Under the pieces are notes generated by a model that made no database searches, was not told where the DNA came from, and saw nothing but the letters and a program-made list of their open reading frames with translations. This document shows, in pieces, positions 24,514 through 34,127 of a DNA stretch of 64,000 nucleotides; positions within the stretch are counted from its first letter, which is position 1, and every line of letters begins with the position of its first letter. Position numbers and translations under genes: made by a program. Source of the DNA: JAPLKB01 sp964429485 (lineage in GTDB: Bacteria > Desulfobacterota > Syntrophorhabdia > Syntrophorhabdales > Syntrophorhabdaceae); contig CAYSBW010000002.1 in assembly GCA_964429485.1 (NCBI GenBank), positions 44,324 through 108,323 of the forward strand, read 5' to 3'.

Positions 24514-27204
24514 ATGAAATGGTACCAGCTTTCAACTGAGGAAGTACTGAAAAAATGCAGAACCCGTCTTGAAGGACTTACCGAATTTGAGGTCGAGGAA
24601 AGACGTAAAGAATTTGGACCTAACAAATTGCCGGAAGAGACAGGAATAAGCCGTTTAAAAATCCTTCTTCATCAATTCATGAGCCCTCTTATATATATAC
24701 TGATCGTGGCCGCGATTGTTACCGCTCTTCTCGGGGAATACATAGATACAGGTGTTATTGTCGCTGTTGTTATCCTTAATGCGATCGTAGGTTATTTTCA
24801 GGAGTACAAGGCTGAAACAAGTGTCAGAGCTTTGAAGAATATGGTTGTTTCCAGGGCAAGGGTTTTAAGGGAAGGAAGGGAAAGAGAGATCCCCAGTGAG
24901 GAAATCGTCCCGGGTGATATTGTATTCCTTGCTTCAGGAGCAAAAGTTCCTGCTGATCTCAGGTTATTTGATGTCAATGAACTTAGAGTTGAAGAAGCAG
25001 CCCTTACAGGCGAATCCGTTCCTGTTGAAAAGACAGTGGAGCCTATATTTGAAGAGCACCTGATCGCAGGAGATCAAACTAATATGGTTTTTATGGGAAC
25101 TGCTGTTGTCAACGGTCGTGCAAGAGGAGTTGCAGTTGAAACAGGATCGAAAACAGTTATAGGAGGAATAGCAAGGGATGTTCAAGGGCTCTCGGTAACA
25201 GAGACACCTCTTCAGAAAAAAATTGTCAAATTTGCTCAGTATATTGGATTGCTTGTACTTGGAAGCGCCATGACCATCATGATTCTTGGTTTTTTCCTCG
25301 GGATGACCCTTGTAGAATTATTTACAACTGCAGTTGCAGCATCAGTTGCCACTGTTCCGGAAGGTCTTCCTATCGTGGTAACTGTAACCATGGCTATAGG
25401 ATTGAATCGCATGGCAAAACGGAATTCTATTATAAGAAAGCTCCACGCTGTGGAAACACTTGGAAGCACGACAATCATCTGTTCCGACAAAACAGGTACT
25501 CTTACAAAAAATGAAATGACAGTTAAGGCTGTGTATGATGGGTGTCATGCTTTTGAAGTAACAGGAAGCGGTTATGACCCTGAAGGTGAAATACTGCACG
25601 ACTGGGAACCGACAGACATGGATTCCATGAAGGACCTCCATTCTCTGCTCAGAATAGGATTGCTTTGTAATGAATCGAGGCTTATAGAGGAAAATGGCCG
25701 GATCAGAATTGATGGTGATCCTACTGAAGGCGCTCTTATCGTATCAGCGATGAAAGCCGGTTTTGATTATGAAAAAGAAGAAAAACAATATCCCAGAGAA
25801 GCTATTATACCTTTTGAATCAGATCGTGGTTTTATGGCTACGCTGAACAGAAAGGACAACAGTATGGTTGTGTTTCTCAAAGGTGCACCTGAAAAAGTGC
25901 TCGATATGTGTTCACACATACCTTCAGGTGAAGTGATTGATAGAAAAAAAATAATGGATACTGCGGATCGTTTTGCAGAAGACGGATTGAGGGTCCTTGC
26001 CATGGCATACAGAGATGTTAAAACAGATGAGGTTACCTCCAGTTTCACACATGATTTTTTGGGAAATAATCTTATTTTTGCAGGTCTTCAGGGGATGATG
26101 GACCCGCCGAGACCGGAGGCGGCAGAGGCCATTAAGGGATGCAGGGACGCAGGGATCCGAGTCGCAATGATTACAGGTGACCATGCAATAACAGCCTCTG
26201 CGATTGGCAGGATGATGGGCTTGGCACAGAGTAAGACCCCGGCCATTACCGGCAAGGAATTGGAAAAAATGACTGACGATGAACTCTTTGACCGTGTTCA
26301 GAAGACATCGGTTTACGCAAGAGTTTCCCCCGGGCACAAACTCAGGATTGTCCAGCAGTATATGAAGCATGGAGAAATTGTTGCTGTTACCGGTGATGGC
26401 GTTAATGATGCACCTGCTTTAAAAGCAGCACATATAGGGGCTGCTATGGGTAAATCTGGAACTGATGTTGCCCGGGAAGCAGCGGACATGGTTATTGTTG
26501 ATGATAACTTTGCGAGTATTTTTCATGCTGTAGAGGAGGGAAGAATAGTTTTTGATAATATAAGAAAAGTGACACTTTTTCTCATACCTACAGGATTTGC
26601 TGCCATTTTTTCCATTCTTGTATCCATGATTCTTGAAATACCCATACCCTATGTTGCAGCACAGCTCCTCTGGATTAACCTTGTGACAAATGGACTTCAG
26701 GATGTAGCTCTTGCCTTTGAACCGGGGGAAAAGGATATTGTGAAAAGAAAACCAAGGGACCCTAAAGATGGTATTATGTCGAGACTGATGCTTGAAAGGA
26801 GTGTTGTCGCCGGTGTAATCATTGCTGCTGGAGTAATTTACAATTTTTACAGTGCACTCTCAGATGGAGCATCGCTTGAACATGCAAGAACAATTGCAAT
26901 GACAACCATGGTTCTCTTTCAGTTTTTCCAGGCCTGGAATTCACGTTCGGAGAGTAGATCTGTTTTTCAAATCAATCCATTAAGTAATCCCTTTCTTTTT
27001 TACAGTATGGTAGCAGCATTTCTTGCTCAAATTACTGTCATCTATGTGCCGGCTTTACAGTGGGTGTTCAGAACAGAAGCGCTTACCTTGATGGAATGGG
27101 TAAAGATTGCTCTTGTATCACTGACAGTGGTAATTGCTGTGGAAATTGACAAATTTTTGCGACAGCGGAGAATAAGATATCATGAAGAAAAATGTGATTC
27201 TTAA
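24514..27204 (+). CDS. P-type cation-transporting ATPase (Ca2+-ATPase-like, type II)
   Basis: 896 aa. N-terminal cation-ATPase domain (STEEVLKKCRTRLEGLTEFE), actuator TGE loop (EEAALTGESVP), M4 signature VATVPEGLPIVVTVTMAIG, phosphorylation site CSDKTGTLTKNEM (Asp325), nucleotide-binding domain, hinge (MITGDHAITA, VTGDGVNDAPALKAAHIG) and about ten membrane helices. PEGLP in M4 groups it with SERCA/PMCA-like pumps. In M6 it reads NLVTNGLQDVALAFEPGE, where SERCA-type pumps have NLVTDG, so the ion cannot be fixed; Ca2+, Na+ or K+ are possible. GAGGTG precedes the ATG. Its 3' end overlaps the convergent antiporter gene by 4 nt. Confidence 0.92.
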   Translation: MKWYQLSTEEVLKKCRTRLEGLTEFEVEERRKEFGPNKLPEETGISRLKILLHQFMSPLIYILIVAAIVTALLGEYIDTGVIVAVVILNAIVGYFQEYKAETSVRALKNMVVSRARVLREGREREIPSEEIVPGDIVFLASGAKVPADLRLFDVNELRVEEAALTGESVPVEKTVEPIFEEHLIAGDQTNMVFMGTAVVNGRARGVAVETGSKTVIGGIARDVQGLSVTETPLQKKIVKFAQYIGLLVLGSAMTIMILGFFLGMTLVELFTTAVAASVATVPEGLPIVVTVTMAIGLNRMAKRNSIIRKLHAVETLGSTTIICSDKTGTLTKNEMTVKAVYDGCHAFEVTGSGYDPEGEILHDWEPTDMDSMKDLHSLLRIGLLCNESRLIEENGRIRIDGDPTEGALIVSAMKAGFDYEKEEKQYPREAIIPFESDRGFMATLNRKDNSMVVFLKGAPEKVLDMCSHIPSGEVIDRKKIMDTADRFAEDGLRVLAMAYRDVKTDEVTSSFTHDFLGNNLIFAGLQGMMDPPRPEAAEAIKGCRDAGIRVAMITGDHAITASAIGRMMGLAQSKTPAITGKELEKMTDDELFDRVQKTSVYARVSPGHKLRIVQQYMKHGEIVAVTGDGVNDAPALKAAHIGAAMGKSGTDVAREAADMVIVDDNFASIFHAVEEGRIVFDNIRKVTLFLIPTGFAAIFSILVSMILEIPIPYVAAQLLWINLVTNGLQDVALAFEPGEKDIVKRKPRDPKDGIMSRLMLERSVVAGVIIAAGVIYNFYSALSDGASLEHARTIAMTTMVLFQFFQAWNSRSESRSVFQINPLSNPFLFYSMVAAFLAQITVIYVPALQWVFRTEALTLMEWVKIALVSLTVVIAVEIDKFLRQRRIRYHEEKCDS

Positions 27205-28691
27205 TTTTCTTTAGCAGAATCGATGTCCGGTTTTTTCCACTCTGATAATATTTCCCCTACCTCTTTCAAGTTGTTTTTGTTGCCGAGGACCAGGACAACA
27301 TCGCCCCCTTCAAGAACGGTTCCCCCGCTGGGAACAAAAAAACTCTCATTGCGGTTTATAAGAACAATAAGACTATCTCTTGGAAGCCCCAGTTCCACAA
27401 TTGCCTTGCCCGCAATTGCTGAGCTGAAGGGAAGAATATATTCAACAAGTTCGGTATCATCTCCTTCAACAGCAGCATATTCAAGAGGGTATTTCTTCTT
27501 ACGTGTACTTGGTTTCTGGAGAACCAGGAGCTTGGCTACTGCGGGAATTGACCACCCTTGAAGCAAAGCTGAAGTGATAACTATAAAGAAAACAATGTTG
27601 AATATTGTTTCAGCATAGGTTATGCCTGCCAGCAGAGGAAATGTAGCCAGAACCACAGGAACGGCTCCTCTCAATCCAACCCAGGAAATAAGAGTTTTTT
27701 CCCGCCAGTTAAATTTTGTAAAGAGCAATGAAAGAAAGACGCTTATCGGACGGGCGATCAACATTAGGAAAGCTGAACTGGCAAGACCTAACCATATAAC
27801 CGGTATAATTCGTGAAGGAAAGACGAGCAGGCCAAGAGTGAGAAACATGGCTATTTGACTTAGCCATGCAAGTCCGTCAAAAAATCTTAACATGCTTCTT
27901 TTGTAAACGAATTCACTGTTCCCTGCAATTAATCCTGCAATGTAAACGGCAAGAAAGCCGCTGCCGCCTGATGCTGATGTGGATCCGTAAGTAAGTGCAG
28001 TACAGGCAAGCAAAAACACGGGGTAGACCCCTTCGTATGATGATTTCAATTTATTAAGTACCATTACCATAGCTTTCCCAAAGGCAAATCCGAAAACAAC
28101 CCCCAGACCCATCTGAATTACAAAAAGCAAAATAAGTGAGCCTGAAGAAATTTTTGGATTAGTCATTAGTTGAATTATTCCTATGGTGAGGAGAACTGCC
28201 ATGGGATCATTGCTGCCCGACTCAAGTTCAAGCAGTGGTTTTAGCCGTCCTTTTAAGCTGATGTTTTTGGATCTGAGTACTGAAAAAACTGCTGCCGCAT
28301 CAGTGGATGAAACAACAGCCCCGAGAAGCATACCGGCGAGGAGTGAAAACTTTAAAACAAAAAATGCAAACAAGCCAACACTTACTGCAGTGAGAAAAAC
28401 ACCGACAGTTGCAAGACTTATCGCCGGTCCGAAGACAGGTTTCACGTCAGGCCATTTTGTATCAAGGCCACCAGCAAAAAGAATAAATACGAGTGCAATA
28501 ACGCCAATGGATTGTGAAAGATTGGCATCATCAAAATAGATGCCTCCAGGACCTTCTGAACCTGCAAGCATTCCTATTCCGAGAAACAATAACAGGGACG
28601 GTACTCCGAGATCTTCAGAAAGTCTTGCAACTCCTATGCTGATTATTATAAGTAACGACCCTGTAAGAAGGATGTATTCAACTGGAATCAT
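27201..28691 (-). CDS. K+/H+ antiporter, CPA1 family, with C-terminal TrkA-C domain
   Basis: 496 aa. About twelve TM helices (residues 5-385) with the CPA1 core: LLGAVVSSTDAAAVFSVLRS holds the transport Asp, followed by ELESGSNDPMAVLLT. Residues about 405-485 are a TrkA-C/RCK_C regulatory domain (PRDSLIVLINRNESFFVPSG, LEGGDVVLVLGN). This layout is that of NhaP2/CvrA-type potassium/proton antiporters, which export K+ when turgor or pH demands it. ATG at 28691 opens MIPVEYILLTGSLL directly into TM1. With the neighbouring P-type ATPase and the solute genes it makes an ion/osmotic-balance region. Confidence 0.92.
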   Translation of the reverse strand: MIPVEYILLTGSLLIIISIGVARLSEDLGVPSLLLFLGIGMLAGSEGPGGIYFDDANLSQSIGVIALVFILFAGGLDTKWPDVKPVFGPAISLATVGVFLTAVSVGLFAFFVLKFSLLAGMLLGAVVSSTDAAAVFSVLRSKNISLKGRLKPLLELESGSNDPMAVLLTIGIIQLMTNPKISSGSLILLFVIQMGLGVVFGFAFGKAMVMVLNKLKSSYEGVYPVFLLACTALTYGSTSASGGSGFLAVYIAGLIAGNSEFVYKRSMLRFFDGLAWLSQIAMFLTLGLLVFPSRIIPVIWLGLASSAFLMLIARPISVFLSLLFTKFNWREKTLISWVGLRGAVPVVLATFPLLAGITYAETIFNIVFFIVITSALLQGWSIPAVAKLLVLQKPSTRKKKYPLEYAAVEGDDTELVEYILPFSSAIAGKAIVELGLPRDSLIVLINRNESFFVPSGGTVLEGGDVVLVLGNKNNLKEVGEILSEWKKPDIDSAKEN

Positions 28692-28802
28692 CCATAGATT
28701 ATATTGTTATATATGTTTTTGTGTCAATAAAGGATTATGAATAAGGGCAGCACTGTCTTCTCATATAACGTTACAAAATTTCTTCCATATTCCCAAGAAT
28801 TA

Positions 28803-29681
28803 CTACTGGACCACAAGAACATCACATTGTGATTGGGATAACAGATGCAATGTGACACTGCCGAGTAAAAGCTCTTCTATCTGTGACCTGCCATGCTTGC
28901 CTGCGATGATAAGATCAGGTTCAAGTTTGTCGGCTATCTCCGGTAATTTTCCAGGTGCGTGGCCGTGTTCTACTATGCTTACAGGTTTGCAATTATCTGC
29001 TTTTGATTTTCTAATGAACTCTTTTAATTCTGTTTCTGTCCTGATCTGTGTTTCTATCCGGTACTTTTCGATAGTTTCATCGGGAATTCCTGCATAAGCT
29101 AATTTTTTTTCAAATATTGGTTCAAAAACATGCACAACGTATATAAGTGCACCAGGAGCTATAGTGCAGCCGTATTTTATTGCTTTCTCGGAGTTTGATG
29201 AAAAATCCACGGCAATTAATATATTTTGGTATGGTCTTTCCGGTTTATTTTTAACTATAAGGATAGGTTTCTGTATTTTGCTTACGAGACGCTGGGCTGT
29301 GGTGCCAAGGGCCAGTGTCCTGACAGGGTGTTGTCCATGAGCACCTATGACAAGCAGATCGTAATCTGCTGCTGTTTTGCTGATAGAGTCCAGTGTATTT
29401 CCGGTCAAAACCTGTGCTTTCAGGGGGCAGTCAGATTTTTTCCTGTTTTCTTCAATTAATTTAGATAGGGCTTCATAGGATTCATTGATAATATCTTTCT
29501 CTATTTTTATAGATTTGCCTAAAAAACTTTTTAAGTTATCCATCAATGATGTTTCCAGTATATGCAGTACAACAACTTTTTCTGCAGACAATTCCGTGGA
29601 GAGCATGGTTGCCCGTTTAACAGCATAGAGTGAGTCAGAAGAAAAATCTGTTGCAACCAGAACAGATTGAATTTTTGTCAT
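28803..29681 (-). CDS. Universal stress protein with two tandem Usp domains
   Basis: 292 aa. Domain 1 (about 3-145) starts IQSVLVATDFSSDS and ends with the ATP-binding loop GAHGQHPVRTLALGTTA; domain 2 (about 150-292) starts YQNILIAVDFSSNSEKA and ends GKHGRSQIEELLLGSVT. Both loops fit G-x2-G-x9-G-S/T, so both halves could bind ATP. Tandem Usp proteins act in the cytoplasm during energy, osmotic or growth-arrest stress, by unclear mechanisms. GGAGACTG lies before the ATG. Confidence 0.93.
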   Translation of the reverse strand: MTKIQSVLVATDFSSDSLYAVKRATMLSTELSAEKVVVLHILETSLMDNLKSFLGKSIKIEKDIINESYEALSKLIEENRKKSDCPLKAQVLTGNTLDSISKTAADYDLLVIGAHGQHPVRTLALGTTAQRLVSKIQKPILIVKNKPERPYQNILIAVDFSSNSEKAIKYGCTIAPGALIYVVHVFEPIFEKKLAYAGIPDETIEKYRIETQIRTETELKEFIRKSKADNCKPVSIVEHGHAPGKLPEIADKLEPDLIIAGKHGRSQIEELLLGSVTLHLLSQSQCDVLVVQ

Positions 29682-29739
29682 TTTTTCAGTCTCCTTAAAT
29701 TGTTTTGTTATTTATACAGGATTTTCAGCTTTTGATGAA

Positions 29740-30441
29740 TTAAATATAGTCAATTTCATCCTTTTTCTCTGTTTTATCTTTTTTCAAGTGTTCCTCAAGA
29801 TATTTTTTTGCAATATCTTTTCCTCCAAAGCCAAAGGCTATGGAACAGCCAAGAACAATTCCACCGAATATTATAGAAAAGGCGATTATCACGGTTTCCT
29901 TTCCTATTCCAAGTTGCTCCAGGGCCATGGTAACTGAAAAAAAGATAACCGCGTACTTGACTGATTTACTTACAGGTCTTGCAAATCTATTATCTGCATT
30001 AACAGCAGCGATAAGGACTGTCCTGTAGATGAAATTACTCAGGAGATAACCGGCGAGAATTATAAGTAATGCCGCAAACAGGTGGGGAAGATACATCAGT
30101 ATGCCTTCAAAAAACTTCCCTGCAATCTGTATCTGAAGGGTATTTATTGCAGTGAGTGCAAATACAAGAAAGGTTAACCAGCCGATAAACTTTGCAAACA
30201 TTGTGGAAGGATTTTCTTTTAAACCACTTTTTTTCAGGAGTTCAACAAGTCCCGATCTATCTAAAAAAGTATCCAGTTTAAGGGTTCGAAAAATGCGATG
30301 AAAAATAAATTTCATAAAAAGGGCAAGTATAATGCCAATAAAAAGAATCATAATGGATGCCAGAACTGTTGGAAGGAACTTCATTATGTCATTAAAACAA
30401 TTTTTCAGAGGTTCTATAAATATACTATCCAATATGTTCAT
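29740..30441 (-). CDS. Membrane protein with conserved TM-helix repeats (MscS-related)
   Basis: 233 aa with four to five membrane helices. The repeated pattern (FLPTVLASIMILFIGIILAL ... LYLPHLFAALLIILAGYLLS-like) is that of the conserved TM-helix family often found in front of MscS channel domains. The last helices include IIFGGIVLGCSIAFGFGGKD, resembling the glycine-rich pore helix of MscS, but the large beta domain of MscS is missing; the protein ends in a Lys/Glu-rich tail (EEHLKKDKTEKKDEID). It lies 15 nt downstream of the glycosyltransferase gene on the same strand. A small-conductance or accessory osmotic channel is plausible but unproved. Confidence 0.75.
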   Translation of the reverse strand: MNILDSIFIEPLKNCFNDIMKFLPTVLASIMILFIGIILALFMKFIFHRIFRTLKLDTFLDRSGLVELLKKSGLKENPSTMFAKFIGWLTFLVFALTAINTLQIQIAGKFFEGILMYLPHLFAALLIILAGYLLSNFIYRTVLIAAVNADNRFARPVSKSVKYAVIFFSVTMALEQLGIGKETVIIAFSIIFGGIVLGCSIAFGFGGKDIAKKYLEEHLKKDKTEKKDEIDYI

Positions 30442-30456
30442 TTTTGTCCTCCATTT

Positions 30457-31719
30457 TTATTTCTCCCAGTTTTGCAGGAGAAGATATTTTTTTTTCTCAA
30501 AAGCTGTACACAGATTCTCAATTCTATTTTCCACATCTTCAGCTTCACCTACCCAGTTTTCTATCACAAAGGATGCGGTTCGACCTATGTAAAGCGGGGT
30601 TAGAGATTTCAACAGATGTTCTTTGTTGATGGTTTTTCTGTGCATGGCCAGTGCAAAATAGTAGACAATTTCAGCCCACATTTCATCAGGTATTTTAAAA
30701 GAATCCCTGCCCAAAGAAGTAATACTTCTGAAATGTGCAAGGAGTTCCTTCGGAATGAAAAGCTCCCATATTTCGGAAAGTTCCTTTACACCAAGACTGA
30801 AAATTTCAATCATCCTTTCAAGATTAACAGAAACAGGTTCAAGCCCTACAGCATACTGGAAACCGAAAACCGGAACATTCTCTGATGATAAATCTTTTTT
30901 CCATATTTTGTGGTAGCTTTCCATTAGATTGAAGGTTGCGCCAACGACCTGATAAAGCATGGAACTTAAATCTGAACCAGGGTCTTTCGCATCATGGATT
31001 TTAGCTCCGAGAAAGGCCTGGCAAACTTTGAAGTTATCTGCAATTGCCGTTGTTGTCATCCACACATCAATTCCGAATCGTGCGACATCTGTTTCCCAGA
31101 CATCTTTGGTTAGATAGTGTTTAGCAATTGTACCGGAAAATCCGAAATCACCACCGATAGGTTGACGTACTTTCTTGCCGTAAAGTGCGCGAGTAAGGGG
31201 ATATATAATGCTGTTTGTAATTGTTCCGTCGAACTTATGACGATGGTACAGAGGAGTTACATAGTCGTAATTGTGTTCAATCACAGGCTTTATAAGAAGT
31301 TCTATCCATTCAGGTGTAATGCTTCTGAGATCGGAATCTACAACTGCGCATGCCTTTGCATTTACCGATGAAGCAATTTCGAAGATTGTTCTGAAAGCAC
31401 TTCCTTTTCCGGGAATTCCATGATACGGAGTTGTAATTTTGAAAGCAGGTTGTATGTGGTGGTGGAGCATGACAGTACGAAAATCGTCAATTGTCGTATT
31501 CTGGACAACCTCCATTGTCCCATCAATAGAACCACCATCAGAATTTACCAGTACAGCTTTTTTATCAGGGAAGTATTTGGCTATGCCTGCCTGTACAGCA
31601 CGGACAACATGTCCTATGGTTTTAGCATTATTATAACTTGGTATACCTACAACTATATCGGCAGAATTAATAGACTCTACCTGTGTTTTGATTGTTTGTG
31701 AAAGTATAGTTTTTTCCAT
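30457..31719 (-). CDS. GT-A-fold glycosyltransferase (family 2-like; solute synthesis suspected)
   Basis: 420 aa. IVVGIPSYNNAKTIGHVVRA is the nucleotide-binding start of a GT2-like fold and CAVVDSDLRSITPEWI holds the DxD metal site. GIPGKGSAFRTIFEIA and GGDFGFSGTIAKHYL resemble the acceptor regions of glucosyl-/mannosyl-glycerate synthases (GT78/GT81 relatives). Residues about 270-420 are an all-helical C-terminal region. It sits between the MscS-related gene and the TreT-like gene, inside a compatible-solute region that also contains gpgS. A mannosyl- or glucosyl-transferase extending glucosylglycerate is one possibility; the exact sugar and acceptor cannot be read. Confidence 0.65.
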   Translation of the reverse strand: MEKTILSQTIKTQVESINSADIVVGIPSYNNAKTIGHVVRAVQAGIAKYFPDKKAVLVNSDGGSIDGTMEVVQNTTIDDFRTVMLHHHIQPAFKITTPYHGIPGKGSAFRTIFEIASSVNAKACAVVDSDLRSITPEWIELLIKPVIEHNYDYVTPLYHRHKFDGTITNSIIYPLTRALYGKKVRQPIGGDFGFSGTIAKHYLTKDVWETDVARFGIDVWMTTTAIADNFKVCQAFLGAKIHDAKDPGSDLSSMLYQVVGATFNLMESYHKIWKKDLSSENVPVFGFQYAVGLEPVSVNLERMIEIFSLGVKELSEIWELFIPKELLAHFRSITSLGRDSFKIPDEMWAEIVYYFALAMHRKTINKEHLLKSLTPLYIGRTASFVIENWVGEAEDVENRIENLCTAFEKKKYLLLQNWEK

Positions 31720-31913
31720 GTTTAAGTTTTCCTCACCGGCTCTCTTATTTCAATGACAGTAAAATTATTTCTGAAGAGACTTAATAAGAACCATTGATCA
31801 TCCATAATGATTATCTTTAAGAAATTTTTTTACCTGTTACAGAAAAATAAAAAAAGTATACAAATACATTGTTCAGGATGAATATCAAATAATAGTAAAA
31901 TTTGTTATAAACT

Positions 31914-33131
31914 TCATGGAATAAGATCAAGCATGTCTTTGCCCTTGTTCTCCAGGATGTGCCATACTGAAAGATAATCTCTAACCTGCCTGGTGATAAG
32001 AAAATTTTGCCGTACATGTTCCTTTCCTTTTTCACCCATTTTTTTTGCCATTTCAGGATTGTTAAGGATCTGTCTTATCCTGAATGCAGTTCCTTCAACG
32101 GAATGAACAAGAAAACCTGTAACACCGTGGACAATTTGAAGCGGTATTCCTCCTGCTGCTCCGCCAATAACGGGTTTACCTTTCCACATTGCTTCTGAAA
32201 CTGTAAGTCCGAAGCCTTCTTTTAATGATTTTTGTAATACTACCGTGGCAGCTCTTTGAAGAGCGTTTATCTGTCTGTCGCTGAACGGAGGCAGCAAAAG
32301 TATATAGATATCAGGATCATCATAGGCAAATTCTTTAACTTCATTTAAAACCTCCGTACCTTCTGGATCATCTGTAGCCGGGCTCCCGGCAAGAACGAGG
32401 ATACAGTTATTATACTTTTTAACCATCCTGTAAGCTTTTATAACACCTGCGGGATCCTTGAATTTGTCAAATCTTGATACCTGGAGTATCATAGGTCTGT
32501 CCAGGGGTATATTGAATTTTTCAACCGTTGAGTTAACTTCTTCCTGAGTCATATCAATGTTTTTTTCGCTTAACGGGTCTATGGAAGGGGTAATTATAAA
32601 CTTGTCAATAGGTAATGCCTGGGCAAATCGTGCTACTGAAAATATTACAGCATCATATTTTGTCGTATATCTTCCCAGGTATTTGTAAACATCTTTAAAC
32701 GGGTTCGATACATCAATATGGCAACGCCATATCCATACACCTCTTTTCCTGAATTCAACAAGGGGGCCTGGTTGAGGATCATGAATCAGCACCGCATCAG
32801 CGTCAAGATCAAAGCTTTCAGCATTTTTTTTGTTTATTTCAAAATGGTGCTGCCACATTTCTGCTGTTATAGTTTCAATATTCCCCTGAAGTGCGTTGTG
32901 TATTTTTTTTGTTGTTTCATAAAATTCTTCATCTGCACTGATTACTTCCCATTTTGCATTAATTCCCAGACCCTGAAGGATGGGAATCATTCTCTGTAAA
33001 ATTTCTGCCACTCCACCTCCTTCACGGGTAGAATTGACATGTAAAAAGGTGCGCCCCTCAAGTATTCCTGCAAGTCTTTGTAAAAGCAATAAATCGCCTT
33101 TTGGAGATATCCCTTGATATTGTCTGATCAT
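31914..33131 (-). CDS. treT: Trehalose glycosyltransferring synthase (TreT-like, GT4)
   Basis: 405 aa GT-B fold. LHVNSTREGGGVAEILQRMI followed by LGINAKWEVI is characteristic of TreT, which joins NDP-glucose and glucose into trehalose in one step. VLIHDPQPGPLVEFRK, WRCHIDVSNP and the donor-site EGFGLTVSEAMWKGKPVIGG (E-x7-E) follow. Its start codon overlaps the stop of the upstream 226-aa gene by one base, so the two are translated together. TreT usually prefers ADP-, GDP- or UDP-glucose; GlgC-type enzymes encoded at 48563-51069 could provide ADP-glucose. Related GT4 enzymes making other glucosides cannot be excluded. Confidence 0.78.
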   Translation of the reverse strand: MIRQYQGISPKGDLLLLQRLAGILEGRTFLHVNSTREGGGVAEILQRMIPILQGLGINAKWEVISADEEFYETTKKIHNALQGNIETITAEMWQHHFEINKKNAESFDLDADAVLIHDPQPGPLVEFRKRGVWIWRCHIDVSNPFKDVYKYLGRYTTKYDAVIFSVARFAQALPIDKFIITPSIDPLSEKNIDMTQEEVNSTVEKFNIPLDRPMILQVSRFDKFKDPAGVIKAYRMVKKYNNCILVLAGSPATDDPEGTEVLNEVKEFAYDDPDIYILLLPPFSDRQINALQRAATVVLQKSLKEGFGLTVSEAMWKGKPVIGGAAGGIPLQIVHGVTGFLVHSVEGTAFRIRQILNNPEMAKKMGEKGKEHVRQNFLITRQVRDYLSVWHILENKGKDMLDLIP

Positions 33132-33811
33132 TATTCCATCCTCATAATTTCCATATCTATTCTAAGCTCTTCCTCTATTTCCTCGGAGATGTGTTTTCTT
33201 ATGCCTTCTATGTCGTGCATGAAAGGATCTATTATTCTTACTCTCCCTGCAAGTTCTTTTTTGCCCATTGATTCATCAATCCACTTGGAAAAATCATCTA
33301 TCCCACCGCCTGTGCGAATTCTTGCTTCATAAAAATGATAGTAAATAGATCCACCATCAACATATTTAATGGCCATGAGGAATTCTGCAAGATTTTTTGC
33401 TCTTATACCAATTGGAAAGACGAGAGATACTGTTTCATTAAAGAAAAATTCGTCGCCCCTAAGGGCTTCCCTGGGTTCGGGGAATGTTTTGAGATAGTTA
33501 TCTATAGTATGCAACAAACCCGCTCTCAGATCATCAATGTTTTTGAATTCATAAGGGTCTATACCTGACAGCTGTTCTGACAGCATTCTTTCTTCAAGGC
33601 TCTCTCCTGCCCAATGGGCAAAATCATTTGTATATTCAAGTATATGACCTTTAAGAAAATACTGATAAGTGTGATGGAAGATAGAACCATCAGATACAAC
33701 TTTAATGATTTCTGCCAGTTCTTTCAGTGTTTTTGCCTTCTTGCCTGTTGATTTCAATACACTCATACATTGTTTGAATTCAAACCCTACAGTTAGTTTT
33801 TCCACTTTCAC
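33131..33811 (-). CDS. Internally duplicated protein (DUF5752-like) coupled to treT
   Basis: 226 aa, soluble. It consists of two similar halves: residues about 5-105 with SDGSIFHHTYQYFLKGHILE, DFAHWAGESLEERMLSEQL and IDPYEFKNIDDLRAGLL, and about 120-215 with DGGSIYYHFYEARIRTGGGI, DFSKWIDESMGKKELAGRV and IDPFMHDIEGIRKHI. Each half has the same order of S-I-x-x-H-x-Y, D-F-x-x-W and I-D-P. I recall such proteins as DUF5752 but cannot verify it. One-base overlap with treT suggests a subunit or regulator of that enzyme. No catalytic motif is recognised; the two conserved His/Asp sets could bind a ligand or metal. Confidence 0.6.
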   Translation of the reverse strand: MKVEKLTVGFEFKQCMSVLKSTGKKAKTLKELAEIIKVVSDGSIFHHTYQYFLKGHILEYTNDFAHWAGESLEERMLSEQLSGIDPYEFKNIDDLRAGLLHTIDNYLKTFPEPREALRGDEFFFNETVSLVFPIGIRAKNLAEFLMAIKYVDGGSIYYHFYEARIRTGGGIDDFSKWIDESMGKKELAGRVRIIDPFMHDIEGIRKHISEEIEEELRIDMEIMRME

Positions 33812-33875
33812 TCCTCCCTGATTTAAAAAATTGTATGCGGAAAGGGTAATTTATAATTAGGAAGAACAGATTACA

Positions 33876-34127
33876 TTATATATTAATTTTATTCTTGCTT
33901 TGTTTATCAGCTGTGTTGGTTTTTTTACCCTTGTTTTTTGATGATATGATAAAGAGTGTAATTACTCCACCGAGTATGATGCCTGTGAGTACAGAAAGAA
34001 AGATAACAATTGCAAGAGATGCCTCAAATTTCCAGAAAATGAAAGAAATGGCAATAGGTGTTGCGTTTTGCACTGAAAACAAAGTAACCAGCAACAGAAT
34101 AATTATTACAATAACCAGCATGCTCAT
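33876..34127 (-). CDS. Small LapA-domain membrane protein
   Basis: 83 aa with two membrane helices (VIVIIILLLVTLFSVQNATP and LAIVIFLSVLTGIILGGVIT) separated by ISFIFWKFEAS, the layout of LapA/YciS (DUF1049) proteins, and a Lys-rich cytoplasmic tail. E. coli LapA takes part in controlling LPS synthesis. The ATG overlaps the stop of the preceding unknown gene by 4 nt. Function here is inferred only from the family pattern. Confidence 0.7.
   Translation of the reverse strand: MSMLVIVIIILLLVTLFSVQNATPIAISFIFWKFEASLAIVIFLSVLTGIILGGVITLFIISSKNKGKKTNTADKQSKNKINI

Noticed and set aside
28183..28539. 118-codon + strand ORF
   Set aside because: Antisense shadow of the antiporter gene, whose domains are clear.
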